A stretch of 64,000 bases of DNA from Mangrovibacterium marinum. Lineage in GTDB: Bacteria > Bacteroidota > Bacteroidia > Bacteroidales > Prolixibacteraceae. Below, piece by piece: positions 43,396 through 52,877 of the stretch (the stretch's first letter is position 1; every line of letters starts with the position of its first letter). The DNA is taken from positions 1-64,000 of the forward strand of contig NZ_QAAD01000019.1 in NCBI RefSeq assembly GCF_003046625.1, given 5' to 3'. Made by a program: the position numbers and the translations under genes. The notes beneath the pieces were generated by a model. That model had not been told where the DNA came from. It did no database searches and worked only from the letters and a program-made list of their open reading frames with translations.

Positions 43396-44442
43396 TTACT
43401 CTTCGTTTAATTTAGCTTTCAATGCTTTCAATTCTTTCTGTAATTGTTCCACAGTAGTTTTCAGCTCCGGCAAGCGGCGCGTAACCACAAAGGCTTTCAG
43501 AGCGCGGTCGTGATCCATCGCCGGTGAGCCCAGCAAGGTCTTTCCGTCTTTCACATTATTGGTAATACCGGCCATTGCCCCCAGAGTTACCCGGTCGCCA
43601 ATGTTCAGGTGTCCGGCAATGCCAACATGTCCGGCAACAATACAGTTTTTTCCAATCTTGGTCGATCCGGCCACACCGGTCATCGCAGCCATAACGGTAT
43701 TTTCGCCAACTTCACAGTTGTGTGCAATCTGAATCTGATTATCCAGTTTGGCACCCTTGCGAATAATCGTCGAGCCCATGGTTGAACAGTCGATGGTGGT
43801 ATTGGCACCAATCTCCACATCGTCTTCAACAATAACGTTGCCCACCTGAGCAATCTTTTTGTACGATCCGTCGGGCGTTGGTGCAAAACCAAAACCATCG
43901 GCACCAATTACAGCACCGGCATGGATAATACAATTGTCACCAATAACACAGTCGTCGTAAATTTTTGCACCCGAAAAGATGATGGTATTGACACCAATCC
44001 TAACATTATTACCAATGTAGGCTTGCGGATAAATTTTCGATCCGTCACCAACGGTCGCATTTACGCCAATATAAGCGAATGCACCGATATAGATATTATT
44101 TCCCACCGTAGCTGTTGAATCGACAAAAGCAGGCTGTTCAACACCAAACTTTTGAGGTTTGGCCTGTTGATACAGGTCCAGTAAAGCAGCCATCGACTGG
44201 TAAGGATCTTCCACCCGGATGAGTGTACACTTAACCGGTTTTTCCGGTTTGAATTCATTTCGAACCAACACAATTGATGCCTTGGTATCGTAAATGTATT
44301 TCTCGTATTTTGGGTTAGCTAAAAAAGCCAGGGTTCCCGGCTTTCCGTCTTCAATTTTAGAGACATTATTCACGCTAACATTTTCATCGCCCTCGATTGT
44401 ACCTTGCAGAAAATCAGCGATGGTGATTGCTTTAAATTCCAT
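43396..44442 (-). CDS. lpxD: UDP-3-O-(3-hydroxyacyl)glucosamine N-acyltransferase (LpxD)
   Basis: LpxD adds the N-linked acyl chain to UDP-3-acyl-glucosamine, the third step of lipid A synthesis. The 348-aa protein has the N-terminal uridine-binding domain ([20 protein letters not shown]), hexapeptide repeats ([20 protein letters not shown] and more), the catalytic His in [16 protein letters not shown] and a C-terminal helix. The start is ATG 44442 ([12 protein letters not shown]); an upstream in-frame ATG would overlap the HD gene and add non-conserved residues. It lies 37 bp after the HD gene and 14 bp before lpxC/fabZ. Confidence 0.95.
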   Translation of the reverse strand: MEFKAITIADFLQGTIEGDENVSVNNVSKIEDGKPGTLAFLANPKYEKYIYDTKASIVLVRNEFKPEKPVKCTLIRVEDPYQSMAALLDLYQQAKPQKFGVEQPAFVDSTATVGNNIYIGAFAYIGVNATVGDGSKIYPQAYIGNNVRIGVNTIIFSGAKIYDDCVIGDNCIIHAGAVIGADGFGFAPTPDGSYKKIAQVGNVIVEDDVEIGANTTIDCSTMGSTIIRKGAKLDNQIQIAHNCEVGENTVMAAMTGVAGSTKIGKNCIVAGHVGIAGHLNIGDRVTLGAMAGITNNVKDGKTLLGSPAMDHDRALKAFVVTRRLPELKTTVEQLQKELKALKAKLNEE

Positions 44443-44479
44443 ATTTTTATTCTTGGAGCGCTGCAAAAATAGGTTTAAT

Positions 44480-45730
44480 TTACCTAATGTCCAATTCTTT
44501 CGGATAGCACACAAAATATTTCCGAACTGTGTGCGCCAACCCTGACAAATTAATATCAGAAGCCTCGTTTATCTCACAAATTTTACCGTCTTTCTGCAAA
44601 ATATTGATGCGATTATCACCGGCCGCATAAGCATTGTTGGTAATGGAGTCGTGAACCAGAAAATATCCCATCTCCGAATCATCCACCTGAAAGCGGGCTG
44701 ATATCCCCTTCCTAATTACAGTTAATTCACTATCTGTAAACTCCTTATCCTGCAATTTAATCCGATACAACCGGCGGTTAATCAAGCAAGACGACAGATA
44801 AGCCAAAATCGGATCCTTTTCGTATTGCCATTGTTTTATGGATGCAATAACATCGTCGTCCTCGAGACTTGCAAAAACCGATAACAAGGGACGACCAAGG
44901 AAATTCTCACCTTCCCGCAGTTGCTCCAGCGTAACCTTATTCTCCAGGAAGACCGATAAGGCGGGGGTCGCAAACAACCGAACGCCCGACAGCGACAGCT
45001 CCTTGGCCCGTTTCAACACATTCACCAATAAAAATTCGGCCGACAGCACCGTCTTATGCAGATAAACCTGCCAGTACATCAGCCGCCGGGCAATCAGAAA
45101 TTTCTCAATCGAATAGATTCCTTTGGCTTCAACAACCAGTTCATCATTGCGAACATTCAACATGCGGATAATCCGGTCCGATCCAATCACCCCTTCAATG
45201 ACGCCGGTAAAAAAACTATCGCGCCGCAGGTAATCCAGGCGGTCAACATCCAACTGGCTGGCCACCAACTGGTGCAAAAATCGCTTCGGGTATTCGTTCT
45301 TAAAAATCCGGATAGCCATCGACAAACGACCGTCGAACTGCCGGTTTAAATCCTCCATCAGCAGCACCGAGATATCTTCATGCACCAAGCCCTCTACAAT
45401 AGAATACTCCAGCGCATGCGAGAATGGCCCGTGCCCGACATCGTGCAACAAAATAGCCACCGTCACCGCTTCGGCCTCCTCCTCGCTAACATCGACCCCC
45501 TTGATACGCAGGTCGTTGATTGCCGAGCGCATCAAAAAAACCGCTCCTATGGCGTGCTCAAAACGCGTGTGATTGGCGCCCGGAAAAACAATGCACGACA
45601 AACCGAGCTGCTTAATCCGTCTTAACCGCTGAAAATAGGGATGTTCGATCAGGTCGAAAATCAACTCCGACTGGATGGTGATAAATCCGAATACCGGATC
45701 ATTAATAATCTTCTTCTTGTTTATCTTCAA
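44480..45730 (-). CDS. HD domain phosphohydrolase (SAMHD1/dGTPase-like)
   Basis: A 416-aa HD-domain protein of the SAMHD1/COG1078 group, which degrades dNTPs or related nucleotides. Metal-binding motif: the R in HTRFEHAIG, then the HD pair in [15 protein letters not shown] (H at about 120 from this start). [14 protein letters not shown] supplies the distant Asp. The start is given as TTG 45730 ([17 protein letters not shown]); a longer ATG-initiated frame exists, but a -7 promoter box (45763-45770) would lie inside that extension. It is the first gene of an operon with lpxD, lpxC/fabZ and lpxA, an arrangement seen in other Bacteroidota. Confidence 0.9.
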   Translation of the reverse strand: MKINKKKIINDPVFGFITIQSELIFDLIEHPYFQRLRRIKQLGLSCIVFPGANHTRFEHAIGAVFLMRSAINDLRIKGVDVSEEEAEAVTVAILLHDVGHGPFSHALEYSIVEGLVHEDISVLLMEDLNRQFDGRLSMAIRIFKNEYPKRFLHQLVASQLDVDRLDYLRRDSFFTGVIEGVIGSDRIIRMLNVRNDELVVEAKGIYSIEKFLIARRLMYWQVYLHKTVLSAEFLLVNVLKRAKELSLSGVRLFATPALSVFLENKVTLEQLREGENFLGRPLLSVFASLEDDDVIASIKQWQYEKDPILAYLSSCLINRRLYRIKLQDKEFTDSELTVIRKGISARFQVDDSEMGYFLVHDSITNNAYAAGDNRINILQKDGKICEINEASDINLSGLAHTVRKYFVCYPKELDIR

Positions 45731-45762
45731 ACTACTGAAGTATTCGTGAATGAAATATGCTT

Positions 45763-45770
45763 CAAAAATA
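45763..45770 (-). promoter_or_regulatory. Promoter -7 box for the HD/lipid A operon
   Basis: TATTTTTG on the minus strand, 33 bp upstream of the chosen TTG start. No TTTG is found at the usual -33 distance. Confidence 0.45.
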
Positions 45771-45841
45771 GAAAAACTTTTCGTTCCTGTTCCGAGCTGC
45801 ATTTGAACAAAAACATTCCTGAAAACCAAAAACTTCGGGAT

Positions 45842-45872
45842 TTTGTAGTTTCAAAGCTTTTTTATATTTTTG
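45842..45872 (+). promoter_or_regulatory. Promoter of the rimP-nusA-infB operon
   Basis: TTTG (45842-45845), 19 bp, then TATTTTTG (45865-45872), an exact Bacteroidota consensus. The expected transcript start is a few bases later, about 60 bp before the rimP ATG. Confidence 0.8.
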
Positions 45873-45898
45873 CGTCGACAAATCAGATCATCCACAGG

Positions 45899-45921
45899 AT
45901 AGGGGACCGAAAGTCCCCTAT
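45899..45921 (+). promoter_or_regulatory. 9-bp hairpin in the rimP leader
   Basis: ATAGGGGAC / GTCCCCTAT with the loop CGAAA, wholly inside the 5' UTR predicted from the promoter above. It is not followed by a proper T-run, so it is not a clear terminator. It may stabilise the mRNA or bind a regulatory protein; I assign no function. Confidence 0.6.
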
Positions 45922-45938
45922 TTTATTAGCCATACCAA

Positions 45939-46400
45939 ATGATTGACAAAAGCAAAATCATTACTTTAATTGAAGAAAAGCTAACTGAAGACCAATTTAT
46001 TGTCGAGGTTGAAGTTAGCCCGGCTAATCAGATTTCAGTCCTGATAGACAGCGACAAAGGAATCTCCATCGACGACTGCATAACCATCAGTCGCCAAATT
46101 GAGGGCAACCTGGATCGCGAAGAAGAAGACTTCGAACTGCAAGTTTCGTCAGCAGGTCTGGGATTGCCGTTTAAAGTTTTCCGCCAGTACGTTAAAAATA
46201 CGGGGCGCGAGATTGAAGTGGTCTTGAAAGACGGACAAAAACTGGAAGGGATTTTAAAGAGTGTTCAGGAAACCTCCTTCGAGCTTGAAACGTCAAAGAA
46301 AGAAAAAGTTGAAGGCAAAAAGAAAAAAGAACTCGTTACCCGAGTGCACACCATTGCTTTCGACGATGCGAAAACAGTAAAAAATATTATAAAATTTTAA
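45939..46400 (+). CDS. rimP: Ribosome maturation factor RimP
   Basis: RimP assists 30S subunit maturation. The 153-aa protein has the N-terminal alpha/beta domain (IEEKLTEDQFIVEVEVSPANQISVLIDS in short stretches, then ISIDDCITISRQIE) and the Sm-like C-terminal barrel (GREIEVVLKDGQKLEGIL, VSSAGLGLPFK). It is the first gene of the conserved rimP-nusA-infB operon, in the usual bacterial order. nusA starts 12 bp downstream. Confidence 0.96.
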   Translation: MIDKSKIITLIEEKLTEDQFIVEVEVSPANQISVLIDSDKGISIDDCITISRQIEGNLDREEEDFELQVSSAGLGLPFKVFRQYVKNTGREIEVVLKDGQKLEGILKSVQETSFELETSKKEKVEGKKKKELVTRVHTIAFDDAKTVKNIIKF

Positions 46401-46412
46401 AACCGGGGCAAG

Positions 46413-47648
46413 ATGGATACGATTAATCTTATCGATACCTTTTCCGAATTTAAGGACCTGAAAAATATTGACCGGGTCACAATGATGAGTGTTCTCGAGG
46501 ATGTTTTCCGTAATGTTTTGCAAAAAACTTACGGCACCGACGAAAACTTCGACATCATTATTAACATTGATAAAGGTGACTTTGAAATCTGGAGGAACCG
46601 GACGGTGGTAGCCGACAACGAAATTACCGAGCCCAACCTTCAAATTACGTTGAGCGCAGCCAAAAAAATCGACGAAGATTACGAAATCGGTGAGGAAGTT
46701 ACCGACGAAGTAAAATTGCACGAATTTGGGCGTCGTGCGATCTTAAACCTGCGTCAGAATCTGGCCAGCCGGATTTTGGAATTGGAAAAAGATCATATCT
46801 ATAATAAATATAAGAGCAAAATCGGCGACATTGTAACCGGTGAAGTCTATCAGGTCTGGAAAAAAGAAATCCTGATTCTGGATGACGAAGGCAACGAGCT
46901 GCTGTTACCCAAACAGGAACAAATTCCTTCGGATTACTTCCGCAAAGGCGATGCCCTGCGTGCCGTGGTCTACAAAGTTGACCTGCGCAACAACAGCCCG
47001 GTCATCATCCTGTCCAGAACATCACCGGTATTCCTGGAACGCTTGTTCGAATTGGAAGTACCCGAGATCTTCGACGGACTGATTACCATCAAAAAGATTG
47101 TCCGCATTCCGGGCGAACGCGCCAAAGTGGCGGTTGAATCCTACGACGAACGCATCGACCCGGTTGGTGCCTGCGTAGGGATGAAGGGATCGCGTATTCA
47201 CGGTATCGTGCGGGAGTTGAGAAACGAAAACATCGACGTGATCAACTACTCAACCAACCAACAACTATACATCCAGCGCGCACTGAACCCGGCAAAGATC
47301 TCGAGCATCAAACTGCACGAAGATCTGAAACGCGCCGACGTATACCTGAAACCGGACGAAGTGTCCTTAGCGATTGGTAAAGGTGGCTTAAACATTCGAC
47401 TGGCCAGCCAACTGACCGGATACGAAATTGACGTGTACCGCGAAATGGTGCCCGACGAAGAAGATGTTAACCTGGACGAATTTGCCGACGAAATCGAAAG
47501 CTGGGTGCTCGACGAGCTTAAAGCCATTGGTTGCGACACTGCCAAAAACGTCCTTACCATGAGCCGTACCGACCTGGTTAAACGAACAGATCTGGAAGAA
47601 GAAACCATCGACGAGGTGCTGCGGATTCTTCGTTCTGAGTTCGAGTAA
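46413..47648 (+). CDS. nusA: Transcription termination/antitermination factor NusA
   Basis: NusA binds RNA polymerase and nascent RNA and adjusts pausing, termination and antitermination. The 411-aa protein has the N-terminal polymerase-binding domain (about 1-130), an S1 domain (GDIVTGEVYQVWKKEILILD), and two KH domains with CVGMKGSRIHGIVRELRNE and EVSLAIGKGGLNIRLASQLTG. A short C-terminal segment (about 350-411) with DLVKRTDLEEETIDEV remains. It lacks the acidic repeat extensions of the proteobacterial protein, normal for this phylum. Confidence 0.97.
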   Translation: MDTINLIDTFSEFKDLKNIDRVTMMSVLEDVFRNVLQKTYGTDENFDIIINIDKGDFEIWRNRTVVADNEITEPNLQITLSAAKKIDEDYEIGEEVTDEVKLHEFGRRAILNLRQNLASRILELEKDHIYNKYKSKIGDIVTGEVYQVWKKEILILDDEGNELLLPKQEQIPSDYFRKGDALRAVVYKVDLRNNSPVIILSRTSPVFLERLFELEVPEIFDGLITIKKIVRIPGERAKVAVESYDERIDPVGACVGMKGSRIHGIVRELRNENIDVINYSTNQQLYIQRALNPAKISSIKLHEDLKRADVYLKPDEVSLAIGKGGLNIRLASQLTGYEIDVYREMVPDEEDVNLDEFADEIESWVLDELKAIGCDTAKNVLTMSRTDLVKRTDLEEETIDEVLRILRSEFE

Positions 47649-47760
47649 GAGTTGATGTAAAATTCACCTTTTGCCTGTCAGGTTTTAAATAAATTGAGTA
47701 AAATTGCAGTGTTTTTGAGCCCCGGCTCGAAACCGCTTTTAAAAATAAGAGATTGGGTTT
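47649..47760. other. nusA-infB spacer
   Basis: A 112-bp gap inside the operon, without a terminator or clear promoter box. It contains a short inverted repeat around GAGCCCCGGCTC (47718-47729). Confidence 0.4.
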
Positions 47761-50700
47761 ATGACAATTGGCAAGAAAAATACGCGACTGAATAAGGTAG
47801 CAAGAGAATTTAACGTGGGTATTCATACCATTGTTGAGTTCCTCCATAAGAAGGGATTTGACGTGGACAACAACCCCAATACCAAAATTCCGGACGATGC
47901 CTATCATCTTCTGGAAAAGGAATATAAGAATGATATTTCTCTGAAAAAAGAAGCAGACAACATCAACTTACGCAGTCAGCGAAACAAAAAAGAAACCATC
48001 ACTTTGGACGACGTACAGGACGACAGTAAGGAGGATTCGTCGGAGGAAGATGATTTCCAACAGGACGAAATCCGCATTACCGACCATAGCAGTTCGAAGC
48101 AAGATTTGCCAATTAACAAACCCAAGAAGCAAGAACCGCAAGCGGAACCGACCAAGACGTACAGCACGCCATTGGAAAAACCCAAAATTTTAGGAAAAAT
48201 CGACCTTGACGCTGCCAAGAAGCCGAAAAAGGAAGAACCAGCCCCAGCCAAAGCTCAAGAAGAAAAGCCGGCTGAAGCGCCTAAAAAAGAAGATAAAACA
48301 GTAGAGCTCCCGAAAATGCCAAAAACGGAAACAGCTGCTCCCCCAAAAGCAGAACAGCCAGCCGCCAAAGCACCGGAAGCCAGCCCGGAAAAAGCCGATG
48401 CTCCCCAAAAAGAGGAGGAACAGCCCAAACCGGCAGAAACGGAACAAATGCCAACCAATATACCAAAAGTAGAAGAAGTGAAGGTTGTCGGAAAGATCGA
48501 CCTTTCCAGCATCAACCAAAAAACTCGACCAACTAAAAAGTCGAAAAAACAAAAAGAAGACGAACGTCGCGAGCGCGAAAAACAAAAGCGTCAGGCTCAG
48601 GGAGGCAACAAAGCCAACCAGGCTGGTGACTCTAAAACGCCCGAACACCGCTCCAATGTCAACCGTCTTTCCGGTCCAACCGTTGTTGGAAAAATTGACC
48701 TCCCCGACAAGCAAGGACGAAGCGGCGGTCAGGGTCAAAACCAACAAAGCGACCAAAAGAAAAAACGTCGTCGTATTCAAAAAGACGGACCCGGAAAAAT
48801 TGCTGTGGGTAACAAACAGCAAGGCGGCCATCCCCGACCGGGCGCTCCCCGGCCTAAAAAACGACCGATTAAAACAGAGGTTAGTGAAGAAGATGTACAA
48901 AAGCAAATTAAAGATACATTAGCTCGTCTGACCTCCGGAAAAGGAAAATCCAAAGGATCAAAATACCGTCGCGACAAACGACAAGCAGCCAGCGATAAAG
49001 CAGCCGCTGAGTTTGAAAAACAGTCGGCCGAAAAAAATATTCTGAAAGTAACCGAGTTTGTGTCGGTTGCTGAACTGGCTACCATGATGGATGTCGGGGT
49101 CAACGATGTGATCTCAACCTGCATGAGCCTGGGCTTATTCGTATCCATCAACCAACGCCTCGATGCGGAAACAATGTCGGTTGTTGCCGATGAGTTTGGC
49201 TTTAAAGTTGAATTCGTCAGCGCCGATATCATCGAAGCCATTGAGGAAGAAGATACCGAGCCGGATGAAGTTCACCCACGAGCTCCGATTGTTACGGTGA
49301 TGGGACACGTTGACCACGGTAAAACATCGTTGCTCGACTACATTCGTAGCGCCAACGTAATTGCCGGTGAGGCCGGAGGGATCACCCAGCACATTGGGGC
49401 ATACAACGTAACTCTCGAAAGTGGTCGCCGAATCACCTTCCTGGATACACCGGGTCACGAGGCCTTTACAGCCATGCGTGCTCGTGGTGCTCAGGTAACC
49501 GATATTGCCATCATCATTGTTGCCGCCGACGACGACATCATGCCGCAAACCAAGGAGGCCATTAACCACGCTCAGGCAGCTGGTGTGCCCATTGTTTTTG
49601 CCATCAACAAAATTGATAAGCCGGGCGCGAACCCCGAGAGAATCAAAGAAGGACTGGCTCAGTTAAACTTCCTGGTTGAAGAATGGGGTGGAAAATACCA
49701 ATCGCAGGATATTTCAGCCAAACAAGGAATTAACATCGAAGAGCTGCTCGAAAAAGTATTGCTCGAGGCCGAGATGCTGGAACTGAAAGCCAACAAAGAG
49801 AAACGTGCCACAGGTGCTATTATCGAATCGTCGCTCGACAAAGGGCGCGGTTATGTGGCCACCCTGCTGGTTCAAAACGGAACCTTACGCCAAGGCGATA
49901 TTGTGCTGGCCGGACAATACCACGGTCACGTAAAAGCCATGTTCAACGAGCGTAATCAACGTATTCAGGAGGCAGGTCCTTCCGAACCGGTGATCATCCT
50001 GGGTCTCGACGGAGCGCCACAGGCCGGTGATAAGTTCAACGTCATGGAGAACGAACGCGAAGCACGTCAGATTGCCAACAAACGCGAACAGCTGGCCCGC
50101 GAACAAGGCTTACGTACGCAGAAACATATTACCCTCGATGAGATCGGCCGTCGTATTGCTATCGGTAACTTCCAGGAACTGAACCTGATTGTGAAAGGTG
50201 ACGTGGACGGATCAATCGAAGCACTTTCCGACTCACTGATCAAGCTGTCGACCGAAGAGATTCAGGTGAATGTTATTCACAAAGCTGTGGGTGCAATCTC
50301 CGAATCGGATGTCATGCTGGCCACTGCTTCCGATGCCATCATCGTCGGCTTCCAGGTGCGTCCTTCCGTTCAGGCTCGCCGTGTTGCCGAGAAAGAAGAA
50401 GTGGATATCCGCCTGTACTCAATCATCTATGATGCCATTGAAGAGATTAAATCGGCCATGGAGGGTATGTTATCACCCGAAATTAAAGAAGAGATCGTTG
50501 GTACCGCCGAAGTACAGGAAACCTTCAAGATTACCAAAGTTGGTACGGTTGCCGGTTGTATTGTACGCGACGGAAAAATCATCCGTACAGCAGCCCACAA
50601 AGTTCGGGTTATTCGCGATGGCATCGTGATCTATACCGGAACATTAGGCTCCCTGAAACGCTTTAAAGACGACGTCAAAGAAGTGGCCAAAGGTTACGAA

Positions 50701-50790
50701 TGTGGTCTGAACGTGGATGGCTACAACGACATCAAAATTGGCGATATGATTGAAACCTTCCAGGAGGTTGAAGTGGCCAAGAAATTGTAA
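47761..50790 (+). CDS. infB: Translation initiation factor IF-2
   Basis: IF-2 is the GTPase that places initiator tRNA on the 30S subunit and promotes subunit joining. At 1009 aa it is of the long form. Residues about 1-60 are the helix-turn-helix IF2_N domain ([17 protein letters not shown]). Residues 80-410 form a long charged linker rich in Lys, Pro, Glu and Gln. A second IF2_N-like segment ([17 protein letters not shown], about 438) precedes the G domain. G1 is GHVDHGKTS (about 514-522), G3 is DTPGHEAF and G4 is NKID. Domains 2-4 complete it. The 3' end carries its own terminator. Confidence 0.98.
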   Translation: MTIGKKNTRLNKVAREFNVGIHTIVEFLHKKGFDVDNNPNTKIPDDAYHLLEKEYKNDISLKKEADNINLRSQRNKKETITLDDVQDDSKEDSSEEDDFQQDEIRITDHSSSKQDLPINKPKKQEPQAEPTKTYSTPLEKPKILGKIDLDAAKKPKKEEPAPAKAQEEKPAEAPKKEDKTVELPKMPKTETAAPPKAEQPAAKAPEASPEKADAPQKEEEQPKPAETEQMPTNIPKVEEVKVVGKIDLSSINQKTRPTKKSKKQKEDERREREKQKRQAQGGNKANQAGDSKTPEHRSNVNRLSGPTVVGKIDLPDKQGRSGGQGQNQQSDQKKKRRRIQKDGPGKIAVGNKQQGGHPRPGAPRPKKRPIKTEVSEEDVQKQIKDTLARLTSGKGKSKGSKYRRDKRQAASDKAAAEFEKQSAEKNILKVTEFVSVAELATMMDVGVNDVISTCMSLGLFVSINQRLDAETMSVVADEFGFKVEFVSADIIEAIEEEDTEPDEVHPRAPIVTVMGHVDHGKTSLLDYIRSANVIAGEAGGITQHIGAYNVTLESGRRITFLDTPGHEAFTAMRARGAQVTDIAIIIVAADDDIMPQTKEAINHAQAAGVPIVFAINKIDKPGANPERIKEGLAQLNFLVEEWGGKYQSQDISAKQGINIEELLEKVLLEAEMLELKANKEKRATGAIIESSLDKGRGYVATLLVQNGTLRQGDIVLAGQYHGHVKAMFNERNQRIQEAGPSEPVIILGLDGAPQAGDKFNVMENEREARQIANKREQLAREQGLRTQKHITLDEIGRRIAIGNFQELNLIVKGDVDGSIEALSDSLIKLSTEEIQVNVIHKAVGAISESDVMLATASDAIIVGFQVRPSVQARRVAEKEEVDIRLYSIIYDAIEEIKSAMEGMLSPEIKEEIVGTAEVQETFKITKVGTVAGCIVRDGKIIRTAAHKVRVIRDGIVIYTGTLGSLKRFKDDVKEVAKGYECGLNVDGYNDIKIGDMIETFQEVEVAKKL

Positions 50791-50811
50791 GAAATATTTC
50801 ACATCGCATAC

Positions 50812-50846
50812 AAATCCGGTTCTTTCGAGAATCGGATTTTTTTTTG
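50812..50846 (+). terminator. infB terminator
   Basis: The stem AATCCG-G-TTCT / AGAA-T-CGGATT closes a TTCG tetraloop and is followed by nine T on the plus strand. It ends the rimP-nusA-infB operon. Confidence 0.9.
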
Positions 50847-51229
50847 CAAGTCCCTTCGGGTGATGCGCCTGTCTGCGATAGACAGGATTTCCAAACCGCA
50901 CCTGGGATGCTTTGAATGTCGATTCAGCTCCAATCAGGAGCCACGACTCATTTGGTAGCAAACCTGAGCTAATGGGCTCTGTTCCAATCCTTGCTGCTTT
51001 TTCGATTTCTACTCTTGATCCAAAAGGAACCTTGTCCTACCGGACGGGTTTTCATTTTTGTAGTGACACAAAAACGAAACAAAAAGGTCATGGCTGATTT
51101 TTATCTGCAACCGCTATCTTCCGGAAAGCTAAGTTCAACCGGGTGATCTCCAATCCGGCAGCTGCCGGAGCGGAGCTTCCCGGGTTCACTAAGCTTTTCG
51201 TTTGATTTCGGTCACGATAAAAATAGGCC
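50846..51229 (+). repeat. Family A dispersed repeat, copy A2
   Basis: Starts GCAAGTCCCTTCGGGTGAT and ends CGATAAAAATAGGCC. It shares with A1 the anchors TTTCCAAACCGCA, GTAGCAAACC, TCCTACCGGACGGGTTTTCA, GAAAGCTAAGTTCA, GGAGCTTCCCGG and TTCACTAAGCTT. It differs by two small hairpins (GCCTGTCTGCGATAGACAGG and a GCAGCTGC-centred one). Confidence 0.85.
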
Positions 51230-51290
51230 AACCGGTTCCCAACTTTTTCTCATTGATCAGAAGACCTTCTTGCTGGTTGATAGCGTTTTG

Positions 51291-51386
51291 GATGACAACC
51301 CGACAACTTGTGAAAACAACGACAACAGCATCGTCGAAAAAAACCTAAACTTTCATCCCTGTTGGTGATTCCCCGGAATCATGTAG
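51291..51386 (+). repeat. Partial family B repeat, copy B4 (3' two thirds)
   Basis: GATGACAACCCGACAACTTG to GGTGATTCCCCGGAATCATG match family B from its GTTGTCG-rich core to the end. The first 60 bp are missing, complementary to what is left in copy B2. Confidence 0.8.
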
Positions 51387-51516
51387 TTTTTTTTTGAAAA
51401 TCGCGGGACACCACGATGCCACGCCGCCGGATCATCAACTGACTCTGGTGATGTATTGTTCGACAACCACGACAACTGAAAATCCAAAACGGAACGATCT
51501 CCTATGAGACGGGCTC

Positions 51517-51692
51517 TCATTTTTCAGCAATGGCTTTAGCCAATTAATTTAGGAAGCACGAAAGACGACAAAAAGATTGTACCGTCCTGTACGGCAAGGA
51601 ATTTTGCACAGGGATGACGTTAAGCTCCCCAAATAGTATCCCTCCGGGATCGCAGGCAGCAATTGCTGCGCCTATCACCGTCGATAAAAGTA
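51517..51692 (+). repeat. Partial family A repeat, copy A4
   Basis: TTTCAGCAATGGCTTTAGCC matches copy A3. TCCCTCCGGGATCGCAGG and CGATAAAAGTAGGCC match the 3' part of the family. It lies downstream of B4, giving the order A2-B4-A4 in this gap. Confidence 0.65.
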
Positions 51693-51748
51693 GGCCTGCC
51701 GCATCACAACGCCTTCAAATCATCAGCTACATCACCACAAGTCCGGGC

Positions 51749-51781
51749 AAAAAAAATCCCCGTAAGCAAAGCTTCGGGGAT
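51749..51781 (-). terminator. gcvH terminator
   Basis: The stem ATCCCCG / CGGGGAT is followed on the minus strand by a run of eight T. It ends 24 bp past the gcvH stop codon. Confidence 0.9.
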
Positions 51782-51804
51782 CAGAAAATATAGCATTTTT
51801 TCGC

Positions 51805-52185
51805 TTAAGCTTCCAACATAGCTTGATAAGCTGCGGCATCCATCAAATCGTCCAGCTGAGCAGCATCTTCGATTTTCAACTTGATCATCCACCCCTCGCC
51901 ATAAGCATCTTTGTTGATTAACTCAGGGCTATCTTCCAGCGCCTGGTTAAACTCCAGGATCTCGCCGCCAACAGGCATAAACAAATCCGACACTGTTTTT
52001 ACAGCCTCAACAGTACCAAAGGTCTCGCCCACTTCAAGCGTCTCGCCGACGGTTTCTATTTCAACAAAAACGATATCACCCAACTCTCCTTGCGCAAAAT
52101 CGGTGATACCAACAACGACTGTATCGCCTTCAACACGAACCCACTCGTGTTCTTTCGTATACTTCAAATTTTCAGGAAGATTCAT
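51805..52185 (-). CDS. gcvH: Glycine cleavage system H protein
   Basis: GcvH carries the aminomethyl group on its lipoyl arm between the P, T and L proteins of glycine cleavage. The 126-aa protein has the lipoyl domain with the modified lysine K63 in [16 protein letters not shown], and the family N-terminus [13 protein letters not shown]. The ATG at 52185 ([15 protein letters not shown]) is the proper start; a longer frame adds 12 unlikely residues. No other gcv gene lies in the window, so the complex is encoded elsewhere. Confidence 0.97.
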   Translation of the reverse strand: MNLPENLKYTKEHEWVRVEGDTVVVGITDFAQGELGDIVFVEIETVGETLEVGETFGTVEAVKTVSDLFMPVGGEILEFNQALEDSPELINKDAYGEGWMIKLKIEDAAQLDDLMDAAAYQAMLEA

Positions 52186-52401
52186 AATTGCAAATTTCTT
52201 TGTTTTGTTCAAAAGTAACACATTTTTCTTTAAAAAACCTGTAACAAAATCAGCTGTTGTAAAAAGTCACCGATAAAATAGAAAATTTCAAAAAACATCA
52301 ACCCAAACGGAAGCTTGCCGATTGATGCTCAGAAATCAACAACCCGGAATCAGCAAAAATCATCAGAACTTTATTATTTTGCAGGCATTAATTTTTCAAC
52401 T

Positions 52402-52824
52402 ATGTTTTCAATTGAAATAAAGACGCTGGAGGATCTTCCGAAGGTCGCCAAAGCGTTTATCGAGACCTTTAAAGATGAGCGTCTATTCGCCTTCTACGGG
52501 AATATGGGAGCCGGCAAAACCACCTTCATCAAGGCACTGTGCCGCGCTATGGGGTCCACCGACAACATTACCAGCCCAACCTTTGCCCTGGTGAACGAAT
52601 ACGATACGCAATTGCCGGAGAAAATTTATCACTTCGACTTTTACCGCGTCAAAGACATGACCGAGGCCATGGACCTGGGCTTTGACGATTATGTGGAGAG
52701 TGGCAACTATTGCTTTATGGAGTGGCCCGAGCGCATCGAACGGCTGCTGCCCGATCATCTGGTTGAAGTAAAAATTGAAGAAACAGGCCCGACAAGCCGA
52801 TTGCTGACAGCCAATATCATCTAA
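52402..52824 (+). CDS. tsaE: tRNA threonylcarbamoyladenosine biosynthesis ATPase TsaE
   Basis: TsaE is the P-loop ATPase needed by the TsaBD complex to make t6A37 in ANN-decoding tRNAs. The 140-aa protein has Walker A GNMGAGKTT (residues 33-41), SPTFALVNEY and YHFDFYRV with the family's conserved aromatic and Asp residues, and FMEWPERI near the end. The ATG at 52402 (MFSIEIKTLEDLP) is used; an upstream frame extension is not conserved. It sits 53 bp before the alanine dehydrogenase gene, a pairing typical for Bacteroidota. Confidence 0.96.
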   Translation: MFSIEIKTLEDLPKVAKAFIETFKDERLFAFYGNMGAGKTTFIKALCRAMGSTDNITSPTFALVNEYDTQLPEKIYHFDFYRVKDMTEAMDLGFDDYVESGNYCFMEWPERIERLLPDHLVEVKIEETGPTSRLLTANII

Positions 52825-52877
52825 CAATTTGGCCATCTTAAGCAGAAAAACTAACTTGGTACGATAAGTTGCAAAAC

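Noticed and set aside
48190-48906. Phe-rich minus-strand ORF inside infB
   Set aside because: It is the reverse reading of the Lys/Glu-rich linker of IF-2 and gives a Phe/Leu/Ser string that only resembles a membrane protein.
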